DNA from: Gentiana macrophylla
Taxonomy: Eukaryota > Streptophyta > Magnoliopsida > Gentianales > Gentianaceae
Assembly: GCA_026214975.1 (NCBI GenBank)
Contig: CM047808.1
Span: 10,628,267 to 10,692,266 of the forward strand
Reading direction: 5' to 3'
DNA: 64,000 nucleotides
Part shown: in pieces, positions 33,881 through 45,589 of the stretch
Numbering within the stretch: the stretch's first letter is position 1
Layout of the letters: each line of letters begins with the position of its first letter
Notes under the pieces: generated by a model
The model's database searches: none
Told to the model about the DNA's origin: nothing
The model's input: only the letters and a program-made list of their open reading frames with translations
Program-made: the position numbers and the translations under genes

Positions 33881-34611
33881 GATTCTTTGGAGAAGTCTGG
33901 TACTGTACATCCTGGAATTGACGAATTCACCTGGTACAAGTACGTCTGATTATGCAATCTGATTGACGTTGAATGAGAGTTCAAGTCAAGGTAGAGATTT
34001 GTCAGTTTTGGTGACTTGATCTCTAAACTGATAAGTATTCTGGTGGAACTAATCTGAGAAACTGAAGACTGAGTATGATGGTCAGTTTCAGTTAAGTATA
34101 TTCAGTTCTGTGAAAGTCAGTTTGATGAAGTGCAACTGAGTTTCTTCTGAAGCCAGCACTCAGTTATGGTCTGCTGAGTTTTGCTGAGTATATCTGAGTT
34201 CTACGTCCGAGCAGTTGATTACAAGTCTGGGAAGTCAATTTGAGGCTGAGTTTCATCTGGTGGATAACGGTGAGGCCCAGGGTCCACATCTGGGGTAATA
34301 ATATGACAATTCCGACAAAGATCTTATGGCGGTTAGAGTTTGGGATTTGTGCCTATACCAATGTTGTAATCAATGCAATGTGTGTCTTTCAAGAGTGTTG
34401 TTCACACACTTGTGAAAACCTTGTAATTCTGTGCATAGTAAAATATCTCTTTTTCTGTCCGTGGAGTAGTCGGCACAACGCCGGAAACCACGTTAAATCA
34501 CAGTATTCTGCTTGTTTCTGTGTTTTATCAATTCCGCCATACTTTGTGTTTGCATTGTTATCTGTTTTATCTTTCTTAAACTGCAAGCTTCTTGTTTGTG
34601 TGTTTTCAACA
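33881..34611 (+). repeat. Copia G 3' end and LTR
   Basis: The right boundary is firm: the sequence ends TTTTCAACA at 34611, after which the F-box gene aligns with its paralog without a gap. The left LTR boundary is not resolved. Numerous CTGAGT-like words occur around 34000-34200. Confidence 0.55.
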
Positions 34612-35594
34612 GGTCTACTCTCCCCGATGGTGTGGTCGTGTTAATCGCGAGACTTTTACGAGTGATGGATGATTTCGTTGTGTTTCGAGGGACTTGCACC
34701 TCATGGAGGTCCGCCACGAGTTTGAAGGACTTCGATGAATGGCGTCATGGACTTCCGTTATTGATGCTCGTAAACCGGACGACCCCGAAAGGTGTTGATC
34801 AAAAGTACAAGAAAAGAAAAACAACCCCTATGACGAAAGACATATGTGACGAAAACCGTGAGTTTATTAGTCTATACAAGAAGAATATAATCCGGATTTC
34901 AATACCCGAAGCCAAGAGAAAGAGTTGTATCGCGTCCAAAGGGTGGTTTATAATGATTGAGTCTTCAAGATATGTGAGTTTATTGAATCCCATAACTCGC
35001 GTTCATATTCGGCTTCCATTTATCGGTGATGATGATTATGATTATAGGTCGAATAGGGCCGTGTTGTCGGCTAGCCCGTCCGAGACATCTAAATATGTTG
35101 TCATGGTCCTTTATGTAAGAAAAACAGAAGACTATATAGGGTTTTGGAAATCCGGAGACCAAACATGGAAAGAAGCTCGAGTTCCTTCGAATTCAACTAC
35201 TTTTAAAGACGTAAGCTACCACAACGGTAAGTTTTACGCATTATCATATCCGTGTCAAATTTGGATGTTTGACGTTTGGAACACAAGCAGGGCGATAGTA
35301 AATGCAACTAAAATCATCGAGCTTCCAAGTTGTTATTCGGCTCGAGAAGCATATCTTGTGGAATGTGGAGGTAGATTACTCATGCTTTCATGCACATTTG
35401 TATGGCTTCGCAATGGTAACCCTTTGCATAGCGGCGTTTACATGTTGGAATTGGATGTGAATGAGGGTACGTATACACGTGTTTCAAGTTTGGGCACTTA
35501 CGCTATCTTCTTAGGAAGAAACAAGGCGTTTTCTGTAATGTCCCACATTAGAAAAGTAGTAGAATGCTCACCCCCATATAAGTGTGAGACATAA
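34612..35594 (+). pseudogene. F-box/DUF295 protein gene, copy 1, truncated at both ends
   Basis: Open without a stop from 34612. An F-box-like N-terminus is visible (LPDGVVVLIARLLRVMDDF, then FRGTCTSWRSA). The beta-propeller-like DUF295 (KIB/SKIP23-type) region follows, with SKGWFIMIESSRYVSLLNP, IGFWKSGDQTWKEARVPS and YHNGKFYALSYPCQIWMFD. Copy 2 shows that MADW should precede; here that start is replaced by the copia G LTR. The first ATG left is 34665, inside the F-box. From 35534 the frame runs into a TRIM LTR, adding about 20 foreign residues before TGA at 35592, where copy 2 continues with about 70 more DUF295 residues. F-box proteins recruit substrates to SCF ubiquitin ligases. Probably non-functional, though the frame is conserved. 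Confidence 0.8.
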
Positions 35595-35965
35595 AGGTCT
35601 TATCAACTCGGGTTAGCCCTTTTAGACCAAGAGAGGACGGCGGTCTAAGCAGTTGACCGGACATTTATGACTCATTTAGCGCTACCAGGCCCGGGGTCTA
35701 GGGGCGTTGCAGAATGGTATCAGAGCCGACTATCAGACGGAACTATGCGCTGCACCGTACAAGAAGACGGTGTAAGGATGACCTCTAGTTACCTCTGGTA
35801 GGGACAATCCAGAAAGTTCTTGCCGTCTGGCGAGGGCCGCCATCCCCCTTATAAGGGGGGAGAATGTAATGTCCCACATTGGAAAAGTAGTAGAATGCTC
35901 ACCCCCATATAAGTGAGACGTAAAGGTCTTGTCAACTCGGGTTAGCCTTTTTAGACCAAGAGAAG
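35534..35965 (+). mobile_element. TRIM (miniature LTR retrotransposon), 3' LTR truncated
   Basis: Left LTR 35534-35711 (178 bp, TGTAATGTCCCAC to GCGTTGCA). Primer site TGGTATCAGAGCC at 35715-35727 (initiator tRNA-Met type). Internal region about 150 bp with no coding capacity. Purine tract AAGGGGGGAGAA at 35853-35864. Second LTR copy from 35865, matching for about 100 bp before it is lost. It inserted in the 3' part of F-box copy 1. Confidence 0.85.
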
Positions 35966-36690
35966 GACGATCTCTGAATATCTCTAAAAATCAATTCCGG
36001 ATTCAAAACTTGAGACTAAAAAATGGCTTTGTTCTATGCAACCAAATTACGCATTACCAAGTCGTGACACCAACAATAGCGACCATAAGTAGGATGCCGA
36101 ATTCGAAGAAGCACTCTTGGAGTGCGAAGATATAAAAATCAATCGAACAAGTAAGAATTTAGTCCATCAATCTTGCACCAATCTAGGATGTGTGACCAAA
36201 GCAATAATGACACATCACAAGCATAAAAAGATGATTAACGGTTTCTTCAAACTTATAACATCACAAATCGGTTCATACAATGAAAAGCTACTTAACATAT
36301 GTATAAACATAAAGAAATAATATAAATAATTCGACCGGTCGGATTTAGGATACTATTTCAACAATCTTTAACTTGGCCTAAAATCAATCACTCGTATACA
36401 CAAGACCAAATTGAAAACATACAATACTCATAACCAATATACTAAGGGTTTCGTTTATAATTATAATAATAAAAAGAGCTATTGTCCCTTAATTTAATAA
36501 AAAATTAATGAAGAGAGTCGGTAGTACTTGGTAAGTAATTTTTTTTCAAAAGCATATATTTTTTTATCTATGACATGAGCGATAAATCAGTGGGTTAATC
36601 TGCGTCTGTTTAATTTGATTGATACCATATCAAATCAAAAACTAAAAAAAAAATTATTTAAGTTAGGTTTTCAACGTATATGGCTAATGG
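35966..36690. other. Intergenic between F-box copies
   Basis: AT-rich, no gene. The missing 3' end of F-box copy 1 is not found here, so sequence was deleted together with the end of the TRIM. Confidence 0.5.
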
Positions 36691-36700
36691 CTATATATAC
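36691..36700 (+). promoter_or_regulatory. Probable TATA box of F-box copy 2
   Basis: CTATATATAC lies 117 bp before ATG 36817, a normal distance for a plant core promoter plus leader. Confidence 0.5.
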
Positions 36701-36816
36701 ACGGTTTGTTCATTCAATCAATATATATTCAATAAAACTCCGCAGTAGAAGGCACCGTGTAAGTGCTTATTAATTTTGATTCCGAACAGAACAGTTTTGG
36801 TACATCATCAAGGGCT

Positions 36817-37788
36817 ATGGCGGATTGGTCTTCACTCCCGGCGGCGTGATCGTGTTAATCGCAAGACTTTTACGAGTGATTGATGATTTCGTTGTGTTTC
36901 GAGGGACTTGCACCTCATGGAGGTCTGCCACGAGTTTGAAGGACTTCCACGAATGTCGTCATGGACTTCCGTTATTGATGCTCGTAAACGGGACGACGAA
37001 AGGTGTTGAAAAGTCAAAGAAAAGAAAAGAAAAGCAATAACCCGTATGACGAAAGACATATCCGACGAAAGCCGTGAGTTTATTAGTCTTTACAAGAAGA
37101 AGATAATCCGTATTTCAATACCTGAAGCTAAGGGAAAGAGTTGTATCGCGTCCAAAGGGTGGTTTATAATGACTGAATCTTCAAGGAATGTGAGTTTATT
37201 GAATCACATATCTCGTGTTCATATTCGTCTTCCTCTTATCCGTGATGATGAGTTTGCTGGTAGATCGAATAGGTTTGATTATAGATCTTATAGATTGACT
37301 AGGGCCGTGTTGTCAGCTAGCCCGTCCCATACATCTGAATATGTTGTCATGGTCCTTTATATCAAAACCCGAAAAGACTACATAGGGTTTTGGAAATCCG
37401 GAGACCAAACATGGAAAAGAGCTCGAGTTCCTTCGAATTCAACTGCTTTTAAAGACTTTAGCTACCACAACGGTAAGTTTTACGCTTTATCATATCCGTG
37501 TCAAATTTGGATGTTTGACGTTTGGAACACGAGTGGTGCGATAGTAAATGCAACTAAAATCATGGAGCTTCCACGTTATTTTTCTGCTAATGAAGCATAT
37601 CTTGTGGAATGTGGAGGTTGATTACTCATACTTTCATGCACATTTGTATGTGTTCGCAATGGTAACCCTTTTCATAGCGGCGTTTACATGTGGGAATTGG
37701 ATGTGAACGAACGTACGTATACACGTGTTTCAAGTTTGGGCACTAACGCTATCTTCTTGGGAAACAACGAGGCGTTTTCTCTAGATAC
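36817..37788 (+). pseudogene. F-box/DUF295 protein gene, copy 2, 5' part
   Basis: ATG 36817 starts MADWSSLP. The frame then breaks at 36840, continues as GGVIVLIARLLRVIDDF, and breaks again near 37035. It reopens at 37046 as MTKDISDESREFISLY and reaches a TGA at 37619-37621, where copy 1 has AGA. The remainder runs in frame to AFSLD at 37788, where copia F is inserted. It is clearly paralogous to copy 1 along its whole length, with a tandem orientation about 2.2 kb apart. Non-functional. Confidence 0.88.
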
Positions 37789-39016
37789 TGTAGGAGCCCG
37801 AACGCAATTAAAATAATTAACACGAATTAAACAACAATTTTATTGAAAATAAAACGAATTACAAATGAAAAATGAAATATACTAAAATAAAAGTGGATAC
37901 AATAACTCCGAGACGAGTAGGACACTCATGTCCAAGACAAATTTGGTCCGTGTGTACCCGGTTAAAACCAATTGTCTCCCAGATAACTCGGATTCTTGAT
38001 TCGTATAGAGGTACTTCTTACACGAACCTTCAACGAACTCTTCTAGTGCTCGTAATCTCTTCTTCAAACTCGTATGCAACTTCTTCGTAACTATATGAAT
38101 GTATGAAGCTTTACGGTGTTGTATTTCGAATGTGTATATGTAGCTTCAATCCATATGGAGGCTATATATAGGAGAGGGTGAATGGAATGAATTAATTACG
38201 ACCGTTTCATCGATTCTGACAATGAATTACCATAACTCATCTTAATTACGGCCGTTTCATCGCCATTCTGACAATGAATTAACCATTAATTATTCTTTGA
38301 ACCGAACTATGTTGGATAACCGAACCGAAGTGAACTCAATCTTCACTCAATCGAATGTATATGAACTGGACCAAGCCCAATTAACTTTTGTATAAAAAAG
38401 TTTAACACAAAGCCTGGGCTGGGCCCTCAGGCCGAAAGGCCCCATTCCCAAAGCCAAGCCCCAAGACCAAGGTCAAGGTCAAGGTCAAGGTCAACGGTCA
38501 ACGGTCAACGGTCAACGGTCAGCGGTCAGCGGTCAACGGGCTCGGCACGGCGCGGGCACGGCACGCGCAACGCACGGGCGGCGGCGGGCGGCGCGCGCGC
38601 GCGCGCGTGTGGCCCATTTTGGCGAAACGTCATTGCTAAAACCAACCCGCTATCTCTCCTTCTTCTAGGAGCTTATACCACATATAACATTCTTCCCACA
38701 TATATCTTTTGCAAAACATTTCTCTCTTTTTCCAATGTGGTACACAGTTTAGTTGAATACTCTTCAACTTCCACTTCCAACAAAAGTTCTTTCAAACACC
38801 CGACTTCAGCGTTAATTTCTCATTCACTGCGTACTCGAATTGAATGATTCTAAATCTGAATTCATCTACGACTTACGTAGTTTTCGGAATTATCAAAACA
38901 TTGTATATATTCTATACAAGAATATAATCAAATTAAGCTTGCAAAGTCGTGCGAATAAAATGATTATAAAATCATTTTTATTCACTTTAATTCAATTCCA
39001 CTATTTTTCTCCAACA
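37789..39016 (-). repeat. Element F 3' LTR
   Basis: 1228 bp. Compared with 43486-44341 it has about 240 bp more between two AATGTAT..GAA repeats (38098-38345) and a longer GC-rich minisatellite. A purine tract (ATGTGGGGAT on the element strand, 39017-39026) adjoins it. Confidence 0.92.
38467..38610. repeat. GC-rich minisatellite in the element F LTR
   Basis: Six-base tandem GGTCAA / GGTCAACG / GGTCAGCG units (38467-38540), then CG-dense sequence ending in (GC)n (38590-38604). The other LTR keeps only a short version near 43890-43930. Confidence 0.85.
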
Positions 39017-40600
39017 ATCCCCACATGAATGGAAATTAATGCAAATGCAGACTCAAGAGATTACGATGAAAAAAAACATTGCATCGGGAGAGGTAGCTTC
39101 GGCTTTGAACTCGCCTTAGTGAAGTACTATCGGATCTACTCGGCTAATCGGTGAACTTAAGTCTTGAATCGTCGACCTTTAGTGTAGAACCAGACAATAG
39201 CACTCACACAATATTTCCTTTCTAGCATGCATTGTACTTGGTTCTCATGGATGGATTCATTTTGGCCTGAATCACACCTGGTTTGAAAAGTGCTTTAGAA
39301 ATTCTAGCCTCTGAATTCTCATAGAAGCGCCCCACTTCCGCACTTACATAGGTGACTTCCTATCAAGAGTATTCTCGCCATACCCCACTCGAATTTAATC
39401 AAGTTATAGGAATCATTAAAAGTTTTCACTTAACCTTCATACTCTGGCGAGACAACACTTTTATTCACGAGAATGGGAAAGTGTTCATCGATGACTTCAT
39501 AACTTAGTTGTCCCTTGAACCAAGATCTTGGGATCTCCAAGTCAACATGGTAGGGTTACCATTACAAAACTTAACTTTCAATAGGCTTAAGTCCCATTCC
39601 GAGTGTCAAAATTGACATCGATCTCTAGTAAACCTTTAGTAAGCGGATCCATAAGATTCTCCTTCGATTTTACATAATCGATGGAAATCACACCACTAGA
39701 GATCAAGTGTTTAACGGTATTATGTCGCCGACGTATATGTCTAGACTTTACCATTATACATACTATTTTGTGCTCGGTGTATAGCCGATTGACTATCACT
39801 TGTGTATGCTAATAGGAGCAATCGGTTTTGTCCAACAAGGAATGTCCTCAGGAAATTTGAAGCCACTCGCTTCTTCCCGACTTTGTCGATGCTATAAACT
39901 CGGCTTCCATTGTGGAACGAGATATGCATGTACGCTTTGTGGACTTCCGGGACACCGCGACACCACCAATCATAAAGATATATCCAGCTTGTGGATTTTG
40001 ACTCTTTAGAATCAAAATCCGGTTTGCATCACAAGATCCTTCTAATACTGCTTTGGATATCTTGTGTAACGTAATCCCGAGTTCATTGTATATTTCAAGT
40101 ACACAGTACTCTCATCAGCGCTTTCCAATGATCCTCACTGGGATTACTTGTAAACCTGCTTAGTTTGTTCACAGCACACGCAACATCAGTCTAGTACCAG
40201 TTGGTTATGTACATTAGACACCCTATAATCTGTGAATATTTCAACTGAGACACAGGCTCACCCTTATTTTTGACCAAGTGAAGACTTAAGTCAATTGGTG
40301 TTTTCATAGGACTTTCATCAAAAACATTGAATCTCCTCAGAACGGATTCAATGTAGTGAGACTATGATAATACTAGTCCTCGAGATATTACGGAGATTTT
40401 AATCCCCAAAATTACATCTGCTTGTCCCATATCCTTCATATCAAAATTGCGTGTCGACAACTTTTTTGGTATTCATGATGATATCATGAGTACTTCCCAT
40501 AATCGACATATCATCAACATATAAACACACTAACACATAAGCATTAGGTGTTTGTTTGATGTAGACGCATTTGTCACACTCGTTAATTTTAAACCCATTA
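39017..40600 (-). pseudogene. Element F RNase H and RT C-terminal part
   Basis: Minus-strand KSRHIRRRHNTVKHLIS with SGVISIDYVKSKENLMDPLTK (39600-39740) is the copia RNase H C-terminus. Further 5' on that strand are shifted pieces of RT including the YVDD region near 40500-40525. Many frame breaks. Confidence 0.75.
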
Positions 40601-41250
40601 GATAGCATAGTTTGATCAAACTTTAGATGCCATTGTTTGGGTGCTGTTTCGATCCATACAAAGACTTAACGAGTCTACACACCTTGTGCTCTTGCCCTGG
40701 AACCACAAACCCCTCGGGTTGTTCCATGTATATCTCTTCTTCTAATTCACCATTTAGAAATGCGCTTTAACATCCATTTGATGGATCTCCAAGTTATAGA
40801 TCTGCAAAGAAGAGCAATAAGAACCCTTATAGAAGTGATTCTCGTTACTGGTGAATAAGTATCAAAGAAGTCAAGACCTTTCTTTTGTCGATAACCCTTG
40901 GCTACCAACCTGGCCTTATACTTATCAATAGATCCATCAGCTTTAAGCTTCTTTTTGAAAATCCACTTACACCCGAGTGCTTTACTTCCCGGTGGAATGT
41001 CAACCAATTCCCAAGTGTGATTTTGCATAATAGAATCTATTTCACTATTAATAGCTTCTTTCCGAAAAAGGTGCTTGGATTAGACATAGCCTCGGCATAT
41101 GTCCTTGGAGTATTTTCTACCATGTAGGTTAGAAAATGCGGCCCAAAAGACGTTGAAGTCCTAGCCCTCTTACTCCTTCGAGGTTCCACTTCCTCGTTTA
41201 CTAGAGTACTATCCCCACATTTTCGTGTACTCTCTTATTTGAGTCTTCAT
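40601..41250 (-). pseudogene. Element F reverse transcriptase N-terminal part
   Basis: Open block on the minus strand: NHTWELVDIPPGSKALGCKW, then DKYKARLVAKGYRQKKGLDF and DTYSPVTRITSIRVLIAL (40760-41020). These are the conserved first RT motifs of copia. Confidence 0.85.
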
Positions 41251-42151
41251 TGTGTCTTTCTTTATGTGGAAAAACATCCTCAAAAAAACACCGCATTTCT
41301 TGACTCCATGATTGTGTTTACATGCACATCGAGATTGTCGATTTGTGCACAAGAAATCTATATGCACTCTTGTTATGAGCATACCCAATAAATATGCAAT
41401 CTATCATTTTGGCCCAATCTTAATCTGTTTAGGCTTAGGCACTTCCACCTTTGCTAAACACCCCACACTTTCAAGTATTTATAACTTGGTTTGTGGCCTT
41501 TCCACATCTCATATGGAGTTTTATCCATCTTTTAGACGAGAATCTGTTGAGAATTGTATTGGCGGAGAGAAGGGCCTCCCCACACAAGTTACGAGGTAAC
41601 CTGAACTAATCAACATAGCATTCATCATCTCTTTCAGAGTACGGTTTTTATTCAAAGAATTCCGTTAGATTGAGGTGCATATGGAGCGATAGTTTGATGA
41701 ATAATGCCCGAATCTAGACATATTCTTTCAAATGGCGATTCAAACTCTCCACCTCTATCACTACGAACCTTCTTGATTAAATGCGCTAAGTTGATTCTTA
41801 ACTTCATTCTTATAATTTTTGAATGCCTCGATAGCCTCATCTTTGCTACTTAGCAAATATACATAACAGTACCTTGTACAATCATCGATAAAAGTTACAA
41901 AATACTTTTTACCGCCTCGATTGCACAAACTTTAAGTCACACAAATCGGTGTGAATTAATTCTAACGGTTACGTGTTTCTTTCCACGGATGGAAACGGCG
42001 CTTTAGTCATTTTAGCTTCAACACGGACTTGGCATTTTGCGGTTTCATTAACTTTAAGTTTAGGTAATAAATCCAAATTCATCATTCTTTGAATTGATTT
42101 ATTATTAACGTGTCCTAAACGATTATGCCATAAAGTACAAGACTCAATCAA
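41251..42151 (-). pseudogene. Element F integrase
   Basis: LWHNRLGHVNNKSIQRMMN (minus, about 42085-42140) is the GAG-pre-integrase motif. KVRSDRGGEFES and IIHQTIAPYAPQSNG (41655-41775) carry the second Asp and approach to Glu of the catalytic core. Frames are shifted between them. Confidence 0.8.
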
Positions 42152-42299
42152 GTAAACAAAAGTAGAAGCACTTTTATTAGCCTCGTGCCAGGCACATTTA
42201 ATTTAGGTACAATAGTCAAAAGATTTCTCTTGCATACCCAACCATCACTTTTATGTAAACATAAAATTATTCTAATTTTATTTTACAATACGAAGGTCC

Positions 42300-42950
42300 A
42301 TAAAAATAATCTATCGACGAGTGCCTTCGCCAACTACCAATCCATTACGAGAAAGTGTGAATTTGTTTGCAACAAATTCTAACTTGTAACCTGACAAGTT
42401 AGCCGAGGACCGAAATATAATTTCTACCGAGGTCCGGCACATGCAAAACATTTCGGATAACCGTGATAGTTTCCATTCTTTAAATTTAACGTGATATTCC
42501 CATATCCGACAATTTCGGACGTTGTTAAATTTGCCATGAAAACATTTTCTTGAATTTCCTGGTATCCCCGAACAAAGATTTGTTCGCACACATATGTTGA
42601 GTAGCTCCAAAGTGTCTACACACCAATCATATGTCTCTTCATCGAGGTCTCTGTCAGGCTCAATTTTGACTGCTTTAAAACCATTTCACTTCCCGCAACC
42701 TGGAGCTTTCTCCTTGAATTAGGCGCACTAATAGAGTCATCGATTATAAAATTCCATTTACTGTTCACAAACGTAAGATAAACTTTTATCGAAAAAGAAT
42801 AATCGATAATACAACACGTAGGTTTTTCACCCAAAGAAAACAATGTGAAGATTGTTTTGACTCGTCGAAACAAGCTCGAGTTTGTTTCAACTCGATTCTC
42901 CAACAATGTTTGTATTTCAATCTTGTTTTAACGTGGTAGTTTTTACCGAA
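42300..42950 (-). pseudogene. Element F protease region
   Basis: The minus strand near 42590-42625 reads a VDT-GATQHMC-like protease active site with a one- or two-base break inside it. Downstream (lower coordinates) is ERNGLVVGEGTRR-like text in mixed frames. No gag or zinc knuckle was found between here and the 5' LTR. Confidence 0.5.
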
Positions 42951-42952
42951 AA

Positions 42953-43208
42953 CACCAAAAGGAGGTGGACCGATTTTGCGGAAATCGATACCAAAAGAAG
43001 TGGACCGATTTTACGTAAATCGATACCAAAAGAAGTGGACCGATTTTACGAATCGATACCAAAAGAAGTGGACCGATTTTACGTAAATCGATACCAAAAG
43101 AAGTGGACCGATTTTACGAAACCGATACCAAAAGGAAGAGGACCGATTTTACCGTAAATCGATACCAAAAAGTGGACCGATTTTACGAAACCGATACCAA
43201 AAAGGAAG
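42953..43208. repeat. 35-bp tandem repeat in the element F leader
   Basis: About seven imperfect units. The core is CCAAAAGAAGTGGACCGATT followed by a TTACGTAAATCGATA segment. It occupies the place where gag would be expected. Confidence 0.92.
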
Positions 43209-43485
43209 ATTTAACTAATTATAAAACGAGCTGAAGTTTGAAGTAATCAACCGTTCGAAATAAGAGCGACATGTTCGATGAAACGAGCTGAAAATTCAGA
43301 AATAAGCCGAATTAATCAAGAACGAGCGAACCGATCGATCGAACCGAGTGATCGAATCGAATTCGATTAAAACAAGTTTATTTAATTAAATCTAAACTCG
43401 GAAAAATTGAGTAGAAATTGCGTATAAAAAATTTCGATTCACGACGGGTTAAAATCGTAACATCGGTTCAAATTTGTCTTAAATT

Positions 43486-44341
43486 TGTAGGAGCCCGAAC
43501 GCAATTAAAATAATTAACACGAATTAAACAACAATTTTATTGAAAATAAAACGAATTACAAATGAAAAATGAAATATACTAAAATAAAAGTGGATACAAT
43601 AACTCCGAGACGAGTAGGACACTCTGTCCTTAAGACAAATTTGGTCCGGTGTGTACCCCGGTTAAAACCAATTGTCTCCCAGGATAACTCGGATTACTGA
43701 TTCGTATAGAGGTACTTCTTACACGAACCTTCAACGAACTCTTCTAGTGCTCAGAATCTCTTCTTCAAACTCGTATGCAACTTCTTCAGAACTATATGAA
43801 TGTATGAACTGGACCAAGCCCAATTAACTTTTGTATAAAAAGTTTAACACAGGCCTGGGCCTAGGGCCCTCAGGCCCATTCCCCAAGGCCAAGGCCAAGG
43901 GGCACGGGCGGGCGGCGGCGGCGCGCGCGCGTGTGGCCATTTTGGCAGAACGTCTGACTGCTAAAACCAACCCGCTATCTCTCCTTCTTCTAGGAGCTTA
44001 TACCACATATAACATTCTTCCCACATATATACTGGAAAACATTTCTCTCTTTTTCCAATGTGGTACACAGTTTAGTTGAATACTCTTCAACTTCCACTTC
44101 CAACAAAAGTTCTTTCAAACACCCGACTTCAAGCGTTAATTTCTCATTCACTCGTACTCCGAATTGAATGATTCTAAATCCTGAATTCATCTACGACTTA
44201 CGTAGTTTTCAGAATTATCAAAACATTGTATATATTCTATACAAGAATATAATCAAATTAAGCTTGCAAAGTCGTCTGAATAAAATGATTATAAAATCAT
44301 TTTTATTCACTTTAATTCAATTCCACTATTTTTCTCCAACA
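43486..44341 (-). repeat. Element F 5' LTR
   Basis: 856 bp with the same ends as the 3' LTR. It differs at several sites where one copy has CAG/CTG and the other CG-containing triplets (43751, 43790, 43942, 44208). It is followed by target duplication GATAC. Confidence 0.92.
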
Positions 44342-44545
44342 GATACCACGAGATTCTCTGAGGTTATAGAACCGAATCTCGTTTACCTTAGCAATGGAAG
44401 CTGCATTTACTCCGGAATGACGTCTCGATATAGATGGGATTTCAGGTATAACATAGAAGATGGGATACTTGATTTTGATAGTGATAACAATACTAGCAGC
44501 AATTTATTTGGCAATTATAATGTTTGGGTGACACCTAGTTTCTAG
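44342..44545 (+). pseudogene. F-box/DUF295 protein gene, copy 2, 3' part
   Basis: Resumes in the frame interrupted at 37788: TTRFSEVIEPNLVYLSNGS, then GILDFDSDNN and WVTPSF before TAG at 44543. This is the normal C-terminus of the DUF295 family and shows what copy 1 has lost. Confidence 0.85.
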
Positions 44546-45175
44546 ACTTATTTTTCGTTTTGATTACATTGTGTTTAATTTGTCATGTCCTCTTACGGAC
44601 TACAATAATCAATGATGTAGATCGTTGTTGTGTATTTTCGTTGTGACTCTATCATTTCTCCTCTGGAATATATATAATTGTTGATGTTTGGCTCACATCT
44701 TCAGTAGCAATCTGTATTTTTCCGATGCCCGTGGAATATATTTGTGTTGTTTATGTTTGGCTCACATCGATCTTTGTTGGCATTTTTACCTATATAAATT
44801 AACAGATATTGTAAAACCCGAAATTAATAGATTCATATATGATAAAAACAAAAATGAGTAAAACAAAAACTTATGGATCGAGGCGAGTATAGCAATCTAT
44901 CCTTAAAACGAAATCACGCCGAATTCGTGTCCACGGTAATCGCAACCGTCTCCCAAAATACAACAATCTTTACCTTGTGATCAGTTGACACTTAAATGAA
45001 TCGAAGCTAAAACCCAAAAGCCTGGTCGATAATCTCTTCTTCTCGACAATGTGTTAAAAAAATGTTTATGCAGAAATTTCATACCACAAATTTGTAAGTG
45101 GAAAAAACTATTCTATTGTAGCGGAACAAATGATGTATTTATAATTGACAAGAGGTACAAACCATGCCACTTTAT
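44546..45175 (-). repeat. 3' flank of F-box copy 2 and a copia LTR relic
   Basis: 44546-44809 is the gene's 3' flank. From 44810 the sequence TGTAAAACCCGAAATTAATA, with GTCTCCCAAAATACAAC at 44952, resembles the element F LTR (TGTAGGAGCCCGAACGCAAT, GTCTCCCAGGATAACTC). It is probably a related solo LTR, interrupted by the LINE and continuing at 55275. Its far end was not located. Confidence 0.4.
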
Positions 45176-45589
45176 GAAAGGACATTCCTTTTTTTTTGGT
45201 TGAAAACCGGATATTTTATTAAAAAAGCGCACAAACTGCTCAAAGCATAAACTACACAAATTTACATCAGACTATGCCAAATAGAAAGACAATCAAGGTC
45301 ATGCTAGTCTAAGTTCGCGTGCTCGACGAACAGCTTCAGAGGTGAAAATTGTCATCGGGGGCCGTGGGAGGTCTATGTGATGGAATTCCTTATTACGCCA
45401 GTACCAGAGGCTCAACACTATCTCACGAAATAAGAATCTCCGAAAAAATAATGGTGTCGTGCTTGTACATGTTGACTTTTAGGCGCTTCTCCAACCAGGG
45501 CGGTGTATCATGAGTGGACAAGAAAAGAGCCCGTGTTGCCGATTAACAATCTGCTTCCACATGTTGTAAGTCCAGGGGCAATCCCTCAT

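Larger units (their letters stand above)
37789..44341 (-). mobile_element. Element F: copia retrotransposon inserted in F-box copy 2
   Basis: 6553 bp. On its own strand the LTRs start TGTTGGAG and end GGCTCCTACA. Target duplication GATAC lies at 37784-37788 and 44342-44346, and removing the element restores the F-box reading frame. Pol fragments on the minus strand run protease, integrase, RT, RNase H. The two LTRs differ in length (1228 and 856 bp) because of internal deletions. Confidence 0.93.

Noticed and set aside
34240..34644. 134-codon ORF upstream of F-box copy 1 as its N-terminus
   Set aside because: It is copia LTR sequence in a different frame; the paralog shows the true N-terminus is MADW.
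42953..43208. 35-bp repeat array looking like CRISPR repeats
   Set aside because: Units are directly contiguous with no spacers; it is a minisatellite in a copia leader.
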